64,000 bases of DNA from Alphaproteobacteria bacterium (GCA_016124665.1 WGNH01000005.1:102114-166113), one strand, 5' to 3'; shown: positions 1 to 9,379, numbered from the stretch's first letter. A program made the numbers and translations. The notes: a model not told the origin generated them from the letters alone.

Positions 1-463
1 CATTGGCGTCATTGCCGGACGGGCTGCGGCCCATGACGATTTCGGCCACGGCTTCATAGCGCGTGCTCTCGCGATAGCGGCGGTCATTCCAGAACGGATC
101 ATGCCAGCCATACCAGCCATAACGCGGGTGGAAATAGCGGTAATCGACATAGAAGCGCGAATAGAAGGGGTCGGCATCATAACGCCGTGTCTCTTCATCG
201 GTGGCGCGCTGCACCACGGTGAAATGCTCATAGCCGCGTTCGCGCGTCAGCTCGGCGGCGCGGTAAAGGAGATAGGTTTCCACTGTTTCGCGGTCGGTGA
301 TGGAATTGCCGGAAAAGGTGATGCGATAGCGGTCGCGCTCAATGGCCTGCTCGCTATAGCCATAAACACTGCCACCGGCCTGTCCGGCCTGCTGATAGGG
401 GGTGGGGGTGGCGCAGGCGGTCAAAAGGACGCCGGCGAGTATAAGCGTTGCGGTGATCCGCAT
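1..463 (-). CDS. CC0125/CC1285-family lipoprotein (3' end cut by window)
   Basis: The reading frame is open from an ATG at 463 to the window edge, so the C-terminus is missing. The first 20 residues form a lipoprotein signal with lipobox LLTAC (Cys at about residue 17), predicting an outer-membrane or periplasmic lipoprotein. The mature part contains TFSGNS, then FYSRFYVDYRYFHPRYGWYG, a Tyr/Trp/Arg-rich stretch typical of the small CC0125/CC1285-type lipoproteins of Caulobacter relatives. Function is unknown in that family. The family assignment is by recalled resemblance, not by a search. Confidence 0.7.
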   Translation of the reverse strand, partial: MRITATLILAGVLLTACATPTPYQQAGQAGGSVYGYSEQAIERDRYRITFSGNSITDRETVETYLLYRAAELTRERGYEHFTVVQRATDEETRRYDADPFYSRFYVDYRYFHPRYGWYGWHDPFWNDRRYRESTRYEAVAEIVMGRSPSGNDAN

Positions 464-598
464 GGCGGTCTCTCCGTTTCATGTGTCCCTGCAGATTCGA
501 GTATGGGCCTTTGCGCCGGGTTTTTCCAGTGCCTGTCATTCCGGGTTCATCGAATCCGTGGCAGGCTGGGGCCGAACAGATTTCATGAAGGAGTTTCC

Positions 599-937
599 AT
601 GTTCCGTATTCTCTCCGCCAGCGCGGCTGCCATCGCTCTCAGCGCCGCCGCTTCGGCCCTTACCCCGCAGGAAGACCTGACCGCCGCCTGCACCGAATCC
701 GGCAATGATGCCGAACAGTGCAGCTGCGCCGCGGACTATATCGTCGAGACGCTGGACGAGAACGAGCTCGCCTTCATGATGGCGACGATGGAAGCGGAAA
801 CCGAGGATCCGGCGGAAATCATGGCGATTGCCGCCGCCAACGGCATGGAGCTGGCCGACATCATGGTGATGGGTCAGAAAATGCAGACCGCCGAGCCCGC
901 CATGCGCGAAGCCTGCGGCATTGAAGAGCTTAACTGA
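599..937 (+). CDS. small secreted protein of unknown function, 112 aa
   Basis: The ATG at 599 is preceded by a good ribosome site (AAGGAG, 588-593). The product begins with a typical Sec signal peptide of about 20 residues (MFRILSASAAAIALSAAASA). The mature protein is acidic and Met-rich, with three cysteines near its start (CTES..., CSC) and one near the end (EACG), compatible with disulfides in the periplasm. An upstream in-frame ATG at 101 exists but runs antisense through the neighbouring lipoprotein gene, so the shorter start is preferred. The stop codon abuts the stop of the convergent propeller gene. No function is recognised. Confidence 0.7.
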   Translation: MFRILSASAAAIALSAAASALTPQEDLTAACTESGNDAEQCSCAADYIVETLDENELAFMMATMEAETEDPAEIMAIAAANGMELADIMVMGQKMQTAEPAMREACGIEELN

Positions 938-2224
938 TTAATCAAGATCATATTCCAGAATGACGGTGGGCGGCACGTCTGCAGACGTGCCGCTGCCATC
1001 CTCCGGCCACAGCGCCCAGGGCGCATTGGCAACGAAAAACACCCGGTCATCCTGTACATCCACCAGTGTCGGCTCGCCAAAATCGGCGTGATTGCGGAGG
1101 AGAATCTCCGTGTCCGCGACCCCGAGCCCGTCTGCGGACAGGTCGATCGCAATCACGGCATGCGGCGAGACGCCATTGCGCACGGCGATCAAACGGCCTT
1201 CGCGGGTGGCGGCAAGGCCATCAATGCCGATCAGGCTTTCCGTTCCGGGGCGCACCTGCTGCGCCGAGCCGTCCGCCAGATCGACGCGCCATAATCCCAG
1301 CGCATAATCGGCGACATAGAGCGCGCCATCGGCCAGCGCTGCGCCCTGCAGACCGCCAAAGCGCGGATCTTCGGACAGGATTTCAAGCGAGCCGGACAGC
1401 GAGCTGAGCTGGTAGATGCGGTTGGCGCCGCTATCGACGGCCCAGACCATGCCGTCCCGGGTGACAAGATCAGCGATCCGGTCGGCGCCGTCCATTTCAT
1501 AGCGGCGGTAAACATCGCCGGTGATCATATCCAGCGCGACGAGGGCGGTGGTGGCCGCTTCGCCCTCTTCCAGCGGGGTTTGCGGCAGGGTGCCGGTCGC
1601 CGCCCAGATGACGCGGTTCACATCATCGGAGGCGAGGCCGAAAACCGATTGCAGACCGTCTCCGGCATCGGCGAAAACCTGTGCCGCGCTGCGATCGAAG
1701 GGCTCGACCACCCAGACCTTGCGGCCCACAACGTCGGAGAGGAAAATCCGGTCGGTCTCGATCTCGACGGCGACGCCTTCAATCAGGCTGTCCGGCACAG
1801 CGACTTCAGCAGCGCGTTCGGCCTCTCCGGCAGGTCCGGAATGACGGGCCAGAAGGCCATCCAGCGCAGCGTAACGGTCCGGGTATGTTTCGCGCAGGCG
1901 GGCATCGGTTTCGCCCAGACGGGAGAGGTCGAAGGCAATGCCGGCGGCGGCTACCGCCTCGAGCGAGGCCAGCAGGAGTTCATCATCGCTACTGGCCATG
2001 CCGATCTGTGCCAGGCCCAAGAGGATGCCGGGGTGACCGGGCTGCAGAGCGCGTGCTGCGCTCAGGGACCGGCGGGCGGCCTCATAATCCCCGGCCTCTG
2101 CGGCGCGGGCCGCTTCCATGCGCAGCGTACGCGAGGTCTCGAACGGGGCGAGCGGGTCCGGCGGCGCGTCCTGTGCAAAAGCGGCAGAGGACAAAAGGCA
2201 AAGCGCGGCAAGGGAACGGATCAT
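938..2224 (-). CDS. secreted TPR plus beta-propeller (SMP-30/NHL-like) protein
   Basis: A 428-residue protein with a clear signal peptide (cleavage near AFAQD). Residues about 30-120 are Ala/Leu-rich and TPR-like (EAGDYEAARRSLSAARALQPGHP). Residues about 145-425 contain repeated blocks (VFGLASDDVNRVIWAATG, GMVWAVDSGANRIYQL, GALYVADYALGLWRVDL) that look like NHL/SMP-30 propeller blades. It is probably a periplasmic binding or scaffold protein; no catalytic residues are obvious. It stands alone, convergent with the small secreted gene and separated from argG by about 95 bp. Confidence 0.65.
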   Translation of the reverse strand: MIRSLAALCLLSSAAFAQDAPPDPLAPFETSRTLRMEAARAAEAGDYEAARRSLSAARALQPGHPGILLGLAQIGMASSDDELLLASLEAVAAAGIAFDLSRLGETDARLRETYPDRYAALDGLLARHSGPAGEAERAAEVAVPDSLIEGVAVEIETDRIFLSDVVGRKVWVVEPFDRSAAQVFADAGDGLQSVFGLASDDVNRVIWAATGTLPQTPLEEGEAATTALVALDMITGDVYRRYEMDGADRIADLVTRDGMVWAVDSGANRIYQLSSLSGSLEILSEDPRFGGLQGAALADGALYVADYALGLWRVDLADGSAQQVRPGTESLIGIDGLAATREGRLIAVRNGVSPHAVIAIDLSADGLGVADTEILLRNHADFGEPTLVDVQDDRVFFVANAPWALWPEDGSGTSADVPPTVILEYDLD

Positions 2225-2318
2225 TCAGACACTCATCTGTTAGCGGTGGCCAATTGGACGATATTTGCGCGCGCGGCGCATCTGACAATTTTTTGAGAAA
2301 GGTTGCCGGCCGGACAGC

Positions 2319-3554
2319 TCAGTCATTCTCCCCCAGCCGCTTGCGGCGCGCCGCCATCAGCTGCAGGCGTAACGCATTGAGGCGGATGAAGCCCTGCGCG
2401 TCCTTCTGGTCATAGACATCGTCCTCCTCGAAGGTGACGTGTTCGAGGCTGTAGAGCGAGGCCGGCGAGTGGCGGCCGACGACATTGACCGAGCCCTTGA
2501 ACAGGCGCAGGCGGACATCGCCGGTCACGTATTTCTGCGAATGATCGATCGCCGCCTGCAGCATTTCGCGCTCGGGCGAGAACCAGAAGCCCTCATAGAG
2601 GATTTTGGCATATTTCGGCATCAGCTCGTCCTTGAGGTGCATGGCCCCGCGGTCGAGCGTGATCTGCTCGATGCCGCGATGCGCCGCCATCAGGATGGAA
2701 CCGCCGGGGGTTTCATAGATGCCGCGTGATTTCATGCCGACAAAGCGGTTTTCCACCAGGTCGAGGCGGCCGATACCATGGGCGCGGCCCAGATCATTGA
2801 GGCGCTCGATCAGCGTCGCCGGAGACAGTTTTTCGCCATTCAGCGCCACCGCATCGCCTTTTTCAAACGTGATGACGATGTATTCGGCCTCGTTGGGCGC
2901 ATCCTCGGGCGCGAGTGTGCGCTGGAAGGTTTCCTCGAAAGCCTGCGCCGACGGGTCTTCCAGATTCTTGCCCTCCGAGGAGGTGTGCCAGAGATTGGCA
3001 TCGACCGAGAAGGGCGCTTCGCCGCGCTTGTCCTTGGGGATTTGAAGCCCGCGGCTTTCGGCATAGGCGATGAGTTTCGTGCGCGAGGTCAGATCCCATT
3101 CCCGCCAGGGCGCGATCACGTGCAGGGACGGGTCGAGGGCGGCAAAGCCCAGCTCGAAGCGGACCTGGTCATTGCCCTTGCCGGTGGCGCCATGGGCGAC
3201 GGCATCGGCACCGGTCTCGTGCGCGATCTCGACGAGGCGCTTGGCGATCAGCGGGCGGGCAATGGAGGTGCCGAGCAGGTAGAGGCCTTCATAGACGGCA
3301 TTGGCGCGGACCATGGGGAAGATGTAGTCGCGGGCAAATTCCTCGCGCACATCCTCGATGAAGACGTGTTCCGGCTTGACGCCTGCGGCCAGCGCTTTTT
3401 CACGCGCCGGCTCGATCTCCTCGCCCTGTCCCAGATCGGCGGTAAAGGTGACGACTTCGGCGTCATATTCTTCCTGCAGCCATTTGACCGCGATGGAAGT
3501 GTCCAGCCCGCCCGAATAGGCCAGAACGATCCGCTTGATATCCCTGCGCGCCAT
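2319..3554 (-). CDS. argG: argininosuccinate synthase
   Basis: ArgG condenses citrulline and aspartate with ATP to argininosuccinate, the penultimate step of arginine synthesis in the cytoplasm. The 411-residue length is normal for the family. The N-terminal ATP pyrophosphatase loop AYSGGLDTS (residues 12-20) and the family block [13 protein letters not shown] (about residue 120) are intact. The start is supported by a GGGAG ribosome site just upstream. No other arginine genes are in the window, so argG is a single transcription unit here. Confidence 0.97.
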   Translation of the reverse strand: MARRDIKRIVLAYSGGLDTSIAVKWLQEEYDAEVVTFTADLGQGEEIEPAREKALAAGVKPEHVFIEDVREEFARDYIFPMVRANAVYEGLYLLGTSIARPLIAKRLVEIAHETGADAVAHGATGKGNDQVRFELGFAALDPSLHVIAPWREWDLTSRTKLIAYAESRGLQIPKDKRGEAPFSVDANLWHTSSEGKNLEDPSAQAFEETFQRTLAPEDAPNEAEYIVITFEKGDAVALNGEKLSPATLIERLNDLGRAHGIGRLDLVENRFVGMKSRGIYETPGGSILMAAHRGIEQITLDRGAMHLKDELMPKYAKILYEGFWFSPEREMLQAAIDHSQKYVTGDVRLRLFKGSVNVVGRHSPASLYSLEHVTFEEDDVYDQKDAQGFIRLNALRLQLMAARRKRLGEND

Positions 3555-3620
3555 GCTGCGTCTCCCGAGGCTCGAATGCGGCGGAAACTACCGCACCTGC
3601 GAAGACGCGCAACATTTCAA

Positions 3621-4328
3621 TCAGACGCCGGAATTGTCGTCACCGGCGTCCTCCGGGCTCAGGGTTTCGCGGGCCGGATCGTTTTTCCAGACATGCCAGG
3701 AATAAATGACCAGAACCAGTGTCTTGGCAATAAGCGCAGCGCCCAGCGCCAGCACGACCGGTTCGGGCGGCAGAGTGAAGGCCGCGGCCAGCCCGGCGAG
3801 GCCAATCGGCAGGAAGAGGCGGCTGGCCATGCGGTGGGTCTTGTCCCAGCTGAGATCAGAGGACAGGGTCCAGGGCGTGCGGATGCCGGCAAAGAAATTC
3901 GGCCGTGCCTTGGCGATGACCATGCCGATGAGCAACATCAGGAGCGAGATGAAAACAGCGATACCGCGGGCCATCACCTCGCCGTCCACACCGCCGCCAA
4001 GGGCGGTCCAGGTGATCAGCCCCTGCCCGCCTGCCAGCGCCAGAACGCCGATCATCCAGCCGACAATGTAGAGCGGCTTTGACCGCCGGAGATTGCGACC
4101 GCGCGGGTCGATATTCGGGGCGATGCCCAGAAGGAAAGTGATACCGAGCAGCAGGGCCGGCAGAAACAGGAAAGCCTCGGCTTTCGAGCCTGTCCGGTTG
4201 ACCTCGCCCGAGAGGCTGAAATGCACGGCGACCTCCGCCCCGGGCGGGGTGTTGATCCATCCATAGGCGGAAAAGATCACGGCAATCACGAAGGCGAAGG
4301 CGGAAATCAGCAATCCCAGACGGATCAT
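3621..4328 (-). CDS. SdpI/DUF1648-family membrane protein
   Basis: A 235-residue membrane protein with about six hydrophobic segments. It has the SdpI-family layout: an N-terminal DUF1648-like part (APPG-type loop, VAVHFSLSGEVNR, about residues 25-48) and a C-terminal SdpI part with the block NFFAGIRTPWTLSSD followed by W..TH. In Bacillus, SdpI gives immunity to the SdpC toxin and sequesters the repressor SdpR at the membrane. Here it overlaps the ArsR-type regulator gene by 4 nt, the same R-I order, so co-regulation and possibly membrane sequestration are inferred. No sdpC-like toxin gene is visible nearby. Confidence 0.8.
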   Translation of the reverse strand: MIRLGLLISAFAFVIAVIFSAYGWINTPPGAEVAVHFSLSGEVNRTGSKAEAFLFLPALLLGITFLLGIAPNIDPRGRNLRRSKPLYIVGWMIGVLALAGGQGLITWTALGGGVDGEVMARGIAVFISLLMLLIGMVIAKARPNFFAGIRTPWTLSSDLSWDKTHRMASRLFLPIGLAGLAAAFTLPPEPVVLALGAALIAKTLVLVIYSWHVWKNDPARETLSPEDAGDDNSGV

Positions 4329-4597
4329 GTGTCAGTCTCCCTTTTGCCCACCAGCCCCATTAGCAAGGCAATGGCTTCTTCGGCGGCTCCGGCATTGAGC
4401 CGGTAACGGATGGTGGTGCCATGGCGTTCGGCGCGGATCAGCCCCGCCTCCCTGAGCGCGGTGAAATGGCCCGACATGGTTGGTTTGGACACGGGGAAGA
4501 CGGCGGCCAGATCGCCCGCCGTCATCGGCCCGTCCCGCAGTTTTTTCAGCACCTGACGCCGGACCGGGTGGGCCAGCGCCTTGAAAACATCGCTCAT
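4325..4597 (-). CDS. SdpR-type ArsR-family autorepressor
   Basis: A 90-residue winged-helix protein. FKALAHPVRRQVLKKLRDGPMTAGDLA...VSKPTMSGHFTALREAGLI is the classic ArsR helix-turn-helix (residues about 5-55), followed by a wing (RHGTTIRYRLN). It lacks the metal-binding Cys box (ELCVCD) of ArsR/SmtB metal sensors, as in the SdpR subgroup. It is translationally coupled to the SdpI-like gene by a 4-nt overlap and is divergent from a lipoprotein hydrolase; a 10-bp palindrome lies in the shared control region. It probably represses its own operon. Confidence 0.85.
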   Translation of the reverse strand: MSDVFKALAHPVRRQVLKKLRDGPMTAGDLAAVFPVSKPTMSGHFTALREAGLIRAERHGTTIRYRLNAGAAEEAIALLMGLVGKRETDT

Positions 4598-4633
4598 GGC
4601 CGATGATTGACATGTCCCTTATTTAGCGTCAAG

Positions 4634-4643
4634 ACTAATTAGT
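4634..4643. promoter_or_regulatory. candidate ArsR/SdpR operator (perfect palindrome)
   Basis: ACTAATTAGT is a perfect 10-bp palindrome in the 68-bp gap between the divergent ArsR-type regulator (start 4597) and the hydrolase (start 4666). A looser TTAG-N8-CTAA dyad overlaps it upstream (4623-4638). AT-rich dyads of this sort are usual for ArsR-family operators. The assignment is by position and symmetry only. Confidence 0.4.
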
Positions 4644-4665
4644 GAAATTACGAAAGAGATTTGTC

Positions 4666-6075
4666 ATGCGCCAGCTCGTCCTTTTACTCACCGTTTTCGC
4701 CCTGCCGCTTGCCGCCTGCGGCGAGGCTGCCCGCACCGGACCGGAGACGGTTCAGACCGTTGAGGCCGAGCCGGATACGGGCGTCACGCATGACGGCGAC
4801 TGGGCCGGTACGCTCAATGCCGGCGGCGCGCAATTGCGGCTGATTCTGGAGGTCCGGGGTGAGACCGCTGTCCTGATCAGCGTGGATCAGGGCGGAGCAC
4901 GCCTGCCCGTCGAGGTGACGCAGAGCGATGCGGACGGATTTGCCGGGACGATTGCCAGCGTCGGCGCGTCACTCGAGCTTGACCGGATTGACGACACCAC
5001 CCTTGCCGGCATGTTTTCTCAAGGCGGGGCCGATCTGCCTCTGACGCTGAGCCACACTGGCGCGGACAGCGCCCCGGCAGAGGCGGAAGCGGCCACCGGG
5101 ACCGATCCCGTCTTCGGCCAGGATGCCGACATCCAAATCATGTCAGGAGGTGTCAGCCTGGCCGGGTCGCTCCGCCGTCCCGAGGGCGCGGGACCGTTTC
5201 CGGCCATATTGTTGCTGAACGGGTCCGGCGCGCAGGATCGCAATGCCACCGTCGCCGGACAGCCGCTTTTCGGCGTGCTGGCCGATACGCTGGCCGCGCG
5301 CGGCATTGCCAGCCTGCGCCTGGATGACCGGGGCGTGGGCGGATCGGACGCCGTGGCGCCGGCTTCGCCCCATGATCTCGCCAATGATGCGGCCGCCGCC
5401 ATGGCGGCGCTGCGCGATCAGGAGGGGATTGCCGGACGCTGTGTGGGCGTGCTCGGTCATTCCGAGGGCGGGATGATTGCCTTTCTCGCCGCCGGCGCCG
5501 CTGACCCGGCTTTCCTCCTGTCGCTGGCAGGGATGCACATGACCATGGCACAGACGCTATATGACCAGTCCGAAGCGCTGATCCTCGCCTCCGGTGCGGG
5601 ACAGGCGGCCGCGGACCAGAATCGCGCGCTCCAGGACGCAATGTTTGCCGTGATGCGCGATGAAACGATTGAGGATTATCCCGCCGCTCTGACCGAAGCC
5701 CTTACGGCGCAGGGCTTTCCGCAAGACACGGCCCGGCAACAGGGCGCGGTCTGGGGGCAGGACTATTCCATAGCCTCGCTGGATCTTGATCCCGCCGCGG
5801 CAATATCCGCCTATGACGGGCCGGTCCATGCCATCTTTGGCGAGCGGGACCTGCAGGCGCTGGCCGGGCCGCAATCGCAGGCCCTGCTTGCGGCGCGCGG
5901 TGATCTGCCGACGGAAGTGACGGTAGTCCCTGGCGTCAATCATCTCTTCCAGGAGGCGGAGACCGGCCTGCCGCAGGAATATGCCAACGCGCCGCACGTC
6001 ATGTCGCCCGGGGCGCTGAGCGCCATCGCCTATGCGGCCGAAGCACTGATCAATGAGACATGTGAGACGGAATAG
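4666..6075 (+). CDS. lipoprotein alpha/beta hydrolase (S9-like esterase/peptidase)
   Basis: The product starts with a lipoprotein signal (lipobox LPLAAC, Cys near residue 18). Residues about 45-130 form a beta-rich domain (GDWAGTLNAGGAQLRLILEV) often found before such hydrolases. The C-terminal alpha/beta hydrolase domain (about 160-460) carries nucleophile GHSEGG, acid GERDLQA and base GVNHLFQ. It is probably a periplasmic esterase of unknown substrate. The ATG at 4666 has an AAAGAGA ribosome site; an in-frame GTG at 4642 would add eight basic residues and sits inside the palindrome, so it is less likely. It may be co-regulated with the divergent sdpR-like gene. Confidence 0.8.
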   Translation: MRQLVLLLTVFALPLAACGEAARTGPETVQTVEAEPDTGVTHDGDWAGTLNAGGAQLRLILEVRGETAVLISVDQGGARLPVEVTQSDADGFAGTIASVGASLELDRIDDTTLAGMFSQGGADLPLTLSHTGADSAPAEAEAATGTDPVFGQDADIQIMSGGVSLAGSLRRPEGAGPFPAILLLNGSGAQDRNATVAGQPLFGVLADTLAARGIASLRLDDRGVGGSDAVAPASPHDLANDAAAAMAALRDQEGIAGRCVGVLGHSEGGMIAFLAAGAADPAFLLSLAGMHMTMAQTLYDQSEALILASGAGQAAADQNRALQDAMFAVMRDETIEDYPAALTEALTAQGFPQDTARQQGAVWGQDYSIASLDLDPAAAISAYDGPVHAIFGERDLQALAGPQSQALLAARGDLPTEVTVVPGVNHLFQEAETGLPQEYANAPHVMSPGALSAIAYAAEALINETCETE

Positions 6076-6198
6076 GCGAATCCTGAACGGGTTCGATGGC
6101 CGACCGGGCGTCTTTCAATCGTGTCAGGTGAAAACTAAATCTGTTCCGGACTGACGGGCGATAGAGCGCCGATGCGCACGATATAGACTGAATCCCTG

Positions 6199-7407
6199 CT
6201 ACAGGACGTGCGGGGCTTGTTCTTCCAGTTCGGGCCAAGACATCGGATAGGGCGGGCAGGCAAAGGTCTGAGAGGGCCCGATCGCTTTACCCGCAAGAAA
6301 AGTGATACCGATCGAGGCACATTCACGAAGCGCTTCCATGCTAGAGACTCCCGTCAGAAATGTTTTGAGCTTCCTGGCGTTTGCCGCCCGGACCAGGCCG
6401 CATATCCGGCTATGCTGTATCGCGGGCAATTCATTACCAGCACTGTTCCCCGGAAGCTCCCAACCTACCAATTGCGGCTTGCAATAATCGAGCATTGACA
6501 ATTCGGTCACACCGAAGCCGAGCTTGGCCATTGCACCAGACACCAATGGCCGTAGCGAACCAAAAACATCTTCGGCCTGACTGACAGGCGTTCCCGGAGC
6601 TATACCTTCCACATAGAAAAACAGGAGTTTCCTCATGGTCTCGGATGCTTCGCGGAGCTGACTGAAATATTCCATGCGGGCATCCCGCTGGAGCATTGTC
6701 TGAAGGTGAATCGGGATGCTGAAGGCGGCCCGCCTGTGATCCGAAAACAATTTCCCCAATTCGCTGATCGTTGCCCGAAGCACGAAGAGATCATAGTCTG
6801 CCATATTCCTGCGTTCGTGCTCGCCGATGCACAATTGACGTCCCGTCAAGCGAATTCCGGTTTCCGGACATACACCCCGCGCCAGAGCCATGTTTGTTGT
6901 GACCGCCTCTCTGGTGGAATCCCAAACTGGCTCGAATATTACTTCTGCATTGCTCAAAAATCCGGGCGCAGCAGGGCTGGACAAGGTCTTCTCGCTGTTG
7001 CCGGTCAGACCCGACAGGCTTGCTCCCTGACTGGCCAGAAATGCCGTGATCTCGGACTGATCAAGCTTCAGGTGACGGCAGCTGATCTTGAGATGCTGGA
7101 ATGCCGCTTCACCAATAAAAAATTCGTTGAGCTGCAAGGATACATCTTCGGCACGCTCAACTGGAGGTGGCGGGCTGGAGTCGTAGAATACAACAATGAA
7201 TCCATCCTTACATCGTAACACGACATCACGGTCGTCCATTCTCTTGCTGATAAAAAACTCGCCAATATTGAATACCTTGTTGCGGAGTGATATCCACCGG
7301 TCTCCCGCATGTTCCCTTACCATTTCCAGATTGATGAACTGTATCTGGCAAACGTCAATCTTGCCTTGGCGTATACGTTCAGTGATGGCAGGAGGAAATT
7401 CAATCAT
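6199..7407 (-). CDS. degenerate GGDEF/EAL-like protein
   Basis: A 402-residue protein. Residues about 55-75 (DRDVVLRCKDGFIVVFY) resemble the GGDEF hairpin with the signature lost. Residues about 155-395 follow the outline of an EAL domain (VIFEPVWDS at the first strand, AFSIPIHLQTM, LLFFYVEGI, MEALRECASIGITFLAGKAIGPS at the end), but the EAL motif, the DDFGTG loop and metal ligands are absent. It is therefore predicted to be catalytically inactive, perhaps a c-di-GMP sensor or scaffold. Base composition is clearly less GC-rich than the neighbours. It lies 35 bp after an unrecognised gene in the same direction. Confidence 0.5.
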   Translation of the reverse strand: MIEFPPAITERIRQGKIDVCQIQFINLEMVREHAGDRWISLRNKVFNIGEFFISKRMDDRDVVLRCKDGFIVVFYDSSPPPPVERAEDVSLQLNEFFIGEAAFQHLKISCRHLKLDQSEITAFLASQGASLSGLTGNSEKTLSSPAAPGFLSNAEVIFEPVWDSTREAVTTNMALARGVCPETGIRLTGRQLCIGEHERRNMADYDLFVLRATISELGKLFSDHRRAAFSIPIHLQTMLQRDARMEYFSQLREASETMRKLLFFYVEGIAPGTPVSQAEDVFGSLRPLVSGAMAKLGFGVTELSMLDYCKPQLVGWELPGNSAGNELPAIQHSRICGLVRAANARKLKTFLTGVSSMEALRECASIGITFLAGKAIGPSQTFACPPYPMSWPELEEQAPHVL

Positions 7408-7442
7408 ATATAAAATCCGGACAGTTTTACAAACGCAACGGC

Positions 7443-8039
7443 CTATTCAAACGAAAAACGCAACCAATCGATCCCGCAATTGCAAACCTTTGCACTGCAA
7501 GCCGGAAGCGGCAGGGTGGGTATTTCAGACAACAAGAAGCCCTTGCTCGACGCTTCCCAGACCTCATTGCATGCTGTGTCGCCATCTGGTGCTATGCGGC
7601 ATTCAGGCATTATCGTGTCAGGCGATATCCGGGCAGCAGATTCACGTAAAAGGAGGCACCGGAACCTCTTTTGCATATTCGAAAACAGCGCCTCAGCGTA
7701 CCTGATAGCGGATCCGCCATGACCCGGCTCTATACAATCCGCGAATTTCGAACCGAGAACCATTCCTGCTCCCAGATGGAGTAAACGCTTTTTTTCGTGA
7801 TCCGCCGGCAATCCCGCCTGAATGAGCTCATCGATTGTCGCCGCTTCAATGAACCATTTTGCCAGTTCATCAACGCGTTCGGGTATAAAGTGACCTGATG
7901 CTGACAAGCCAAGCGCTGTCTCTGTTGACAACGTCGAACGCAAATCCAATACGGAATTGGCTGGCAAAAGATGCCGCACATCCGGGACGTTTTCTTTCCA
8001 GTCAATTTCTTCAAGAAACAGTTTGAGCTGTGTGCGCAT
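7443..8039 (-). CDS. hypothetical protein, 198 aa, in low-GC patch
   Basis: I do not recognise this protein. It is 198 residues and cytosolic by appearance (no signal peptide or membrane span), with predicted helices and a cysteine-bearing C-terminus (CNEVW, then ACSAKVCNCGIDWLRF at the end). Its codon use and AT content match the following degenerate EAL-like gene and differ from the rest of the window, and the 35-bp gap suggests one transcript. A direct repeat CTGTCATAT occurs twice just upstream of its start (about 8054-8074). It could be a partner or regulator of the EAL-like protein; this is inference from context. Confidence 0.55.
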   Translation of the reverse strand: MRTQLKLFLEEIDWKENVPDVRHLLPANSVLDLRSTLSTETALGLSASGHFIPERVDELAKWFIEAATIDELIQAGLPADHEKKRLLHLGAGMVLGSKFADCIEPGHGGSAIRYAEALFSNMQKRFRCLLLRESAARISPDTIMPECRIAPDGDTACNEVWEASSKGFLLSEIPTLPLPACSAKVCNCGIDWLRFSFE

Positions 8040-8200
8040 GCGGCCACTCCTCCTGTCATATTTCTGTCATATATGATTGAATCAATTCTGAAGATTGCTG
8101 CTGCCAGTGACCGGCTGGTAAGGCTCTTATCGCCGAGCATACTATATCGCCCGATGTGCTGATTGCGCGGCTCAGCCCGGCCAATGGGCCGCCACCGCCG

Positions 8201-9379
8201 CTATTCTGCCGGCAAATGCTCGAGGAAGAAGCGGATCTGGTTTTCGCCCATCACGGCGCGGATACCGGCTTCGCTCATCCCGCCCGCGAGCAGGGCATCG
8301 GTGAGCGCGGCCAGTTCCGAGGCATCGAATGTGGCGGTGATAGAGCCGTCATAGTCCGAACCCAGCGCCACGGCCTCCACGCCGAATGTATCGGCCGCAT
8401 GGGCAATGACGCGGGCAATACCCGCCGGGCTGTCATCACAGGTGACATCGGCCCAGAAGCCGATGCCGATCAGGCCGCCGCGCGCGGCGATTTCGGCCAG
8501 AAGCGCGTCGGGAATATTGCGCGGCGTTTCGCACAGAGAGCGCACGCCGGTATGGGAAACAATCAGCGGGGCGCCGGTCATGTCCAGCACTTCGCGGACC
8601 ACGGCTTCGGAGGAATGCGCGACATCAAGGATGAAGCCCCGGTCGATCAGGTCACGCACCGCTTCGCGGCCGAATTCCGTCAGCCCGGCATTGGACAGGC
8701 CATGCAGGGAACCGCCCAGCTCATTGTCGAAGAAGTGCTGCAGGCCGACGACGCGATAGCCCTCCGCATAAAGACGCGGAATATTCGCCAGATCGCCTTC
8801 CAGCGGGTGGGCGCCTTCGGTGCCGAGAATTCCGGCCACCATGTCCGGGTTGGCCGCATGGGCGGCCAGCGCCGCTTCCAGATCCGCGCGGCTTTCCACC
8901 ACGACAAAATCCCCGCCCGAGCGTTCGGCGACGCGGTGCAGGCGGCGGGCATGGAAGCGGGCGCGATTATAGAGCGAGCCCCAGGTGTCGACCGGCCAGC
9001 GCTGGGCGATGGCCAGCAAGGTGATGTCATCGCTGGAGGAATCATTGGTTTCGTAATTCATGTTGGACGGGGTCTTGGTCACCGAAGTGAAGACCTGCAG
9101 CATGACACCGCCTTCGCGCAGGCGCGGCAGGTCCGTGTGACCGCGGCCATAACGGCGCACCGGATCACGCGACCACAGAAGAAGATCGGAATGCAGGTCC
9201 GCGACGCGCAGCGTGTCATGCAGGGCCTGAGCCTCTGGGGAAATGACATAGGGATCGTGCGGAGTGACGGCGTTCAGCGCATCATCAACCCGCGGCGGCA
9301 GGATGAAGAAAAAGAAGACGGCCGCCGACAGGACGATGACCAGACCGGCGATGCCGGCCCATTTCAGGACTGCACGCAT
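8201..9379 (-). CDS. membrane dipeptidase (peptidase family M19)
   Basis: A 392-residue zinc dipeptidase of the renal dipeptidase family. An N-terminal membrane anchor (about residues 5-28) is followed by the metal-binding ADLHSDLLLW (about residue 60), GTEGAHPLEG, ILDVAHSS, VSHTGVRS and GSDYDG, all M19 hallmarks. It likely cleaves dipeptides, including those with D-residues, on the periplasmic face. The ATG at 9379 follows a strong GGGGAGG site; the frame stays open far upstream, antisense to the phosphate transporter, but has no sensible start there. It is divergent from that transporter gene. Confidence 0.9.
   Translation of the reverse strand: MRAVLKWAGIAGLVIVLSAAVFFFFILPPRVDDALNAVTPHDPYVISPEAQALHDTLRVADLHSDLLLWSRDPVRRYGRGHTDLPRLREGGVMLQVFTSVTKTPSNMNYETNDSSSDDITLLAIAQRWPVDTWGSLYNRARFHARRLHRVAERSGGDFVVVESRADLEAALAAHAANPDMVAGILGTEGAHPLEGDLANIPRLYAEGYRVVGLQHFFDNELGGSLHGLSNAGLTEFGREAVRDLIDRGFILDVAHSSEAVVREVLDMTGAPLIVSHTGVRSLCETPRNIPDALLAEIAARGGLIGIGFWADVTCDDSPAGIARVIAHAADTFGVEAVALGSDYDGSITATFDASELAALTDALLAGGMSEAGIRAVMGENQIRFFLEHLPAE

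Noticed and set aside
2778..4082. 434-codon frame antisense to argG and the SdpI-like gene
   Set aside because: Both genes on the other strand are clear; this frame is a codon-bias shadow with no domain.
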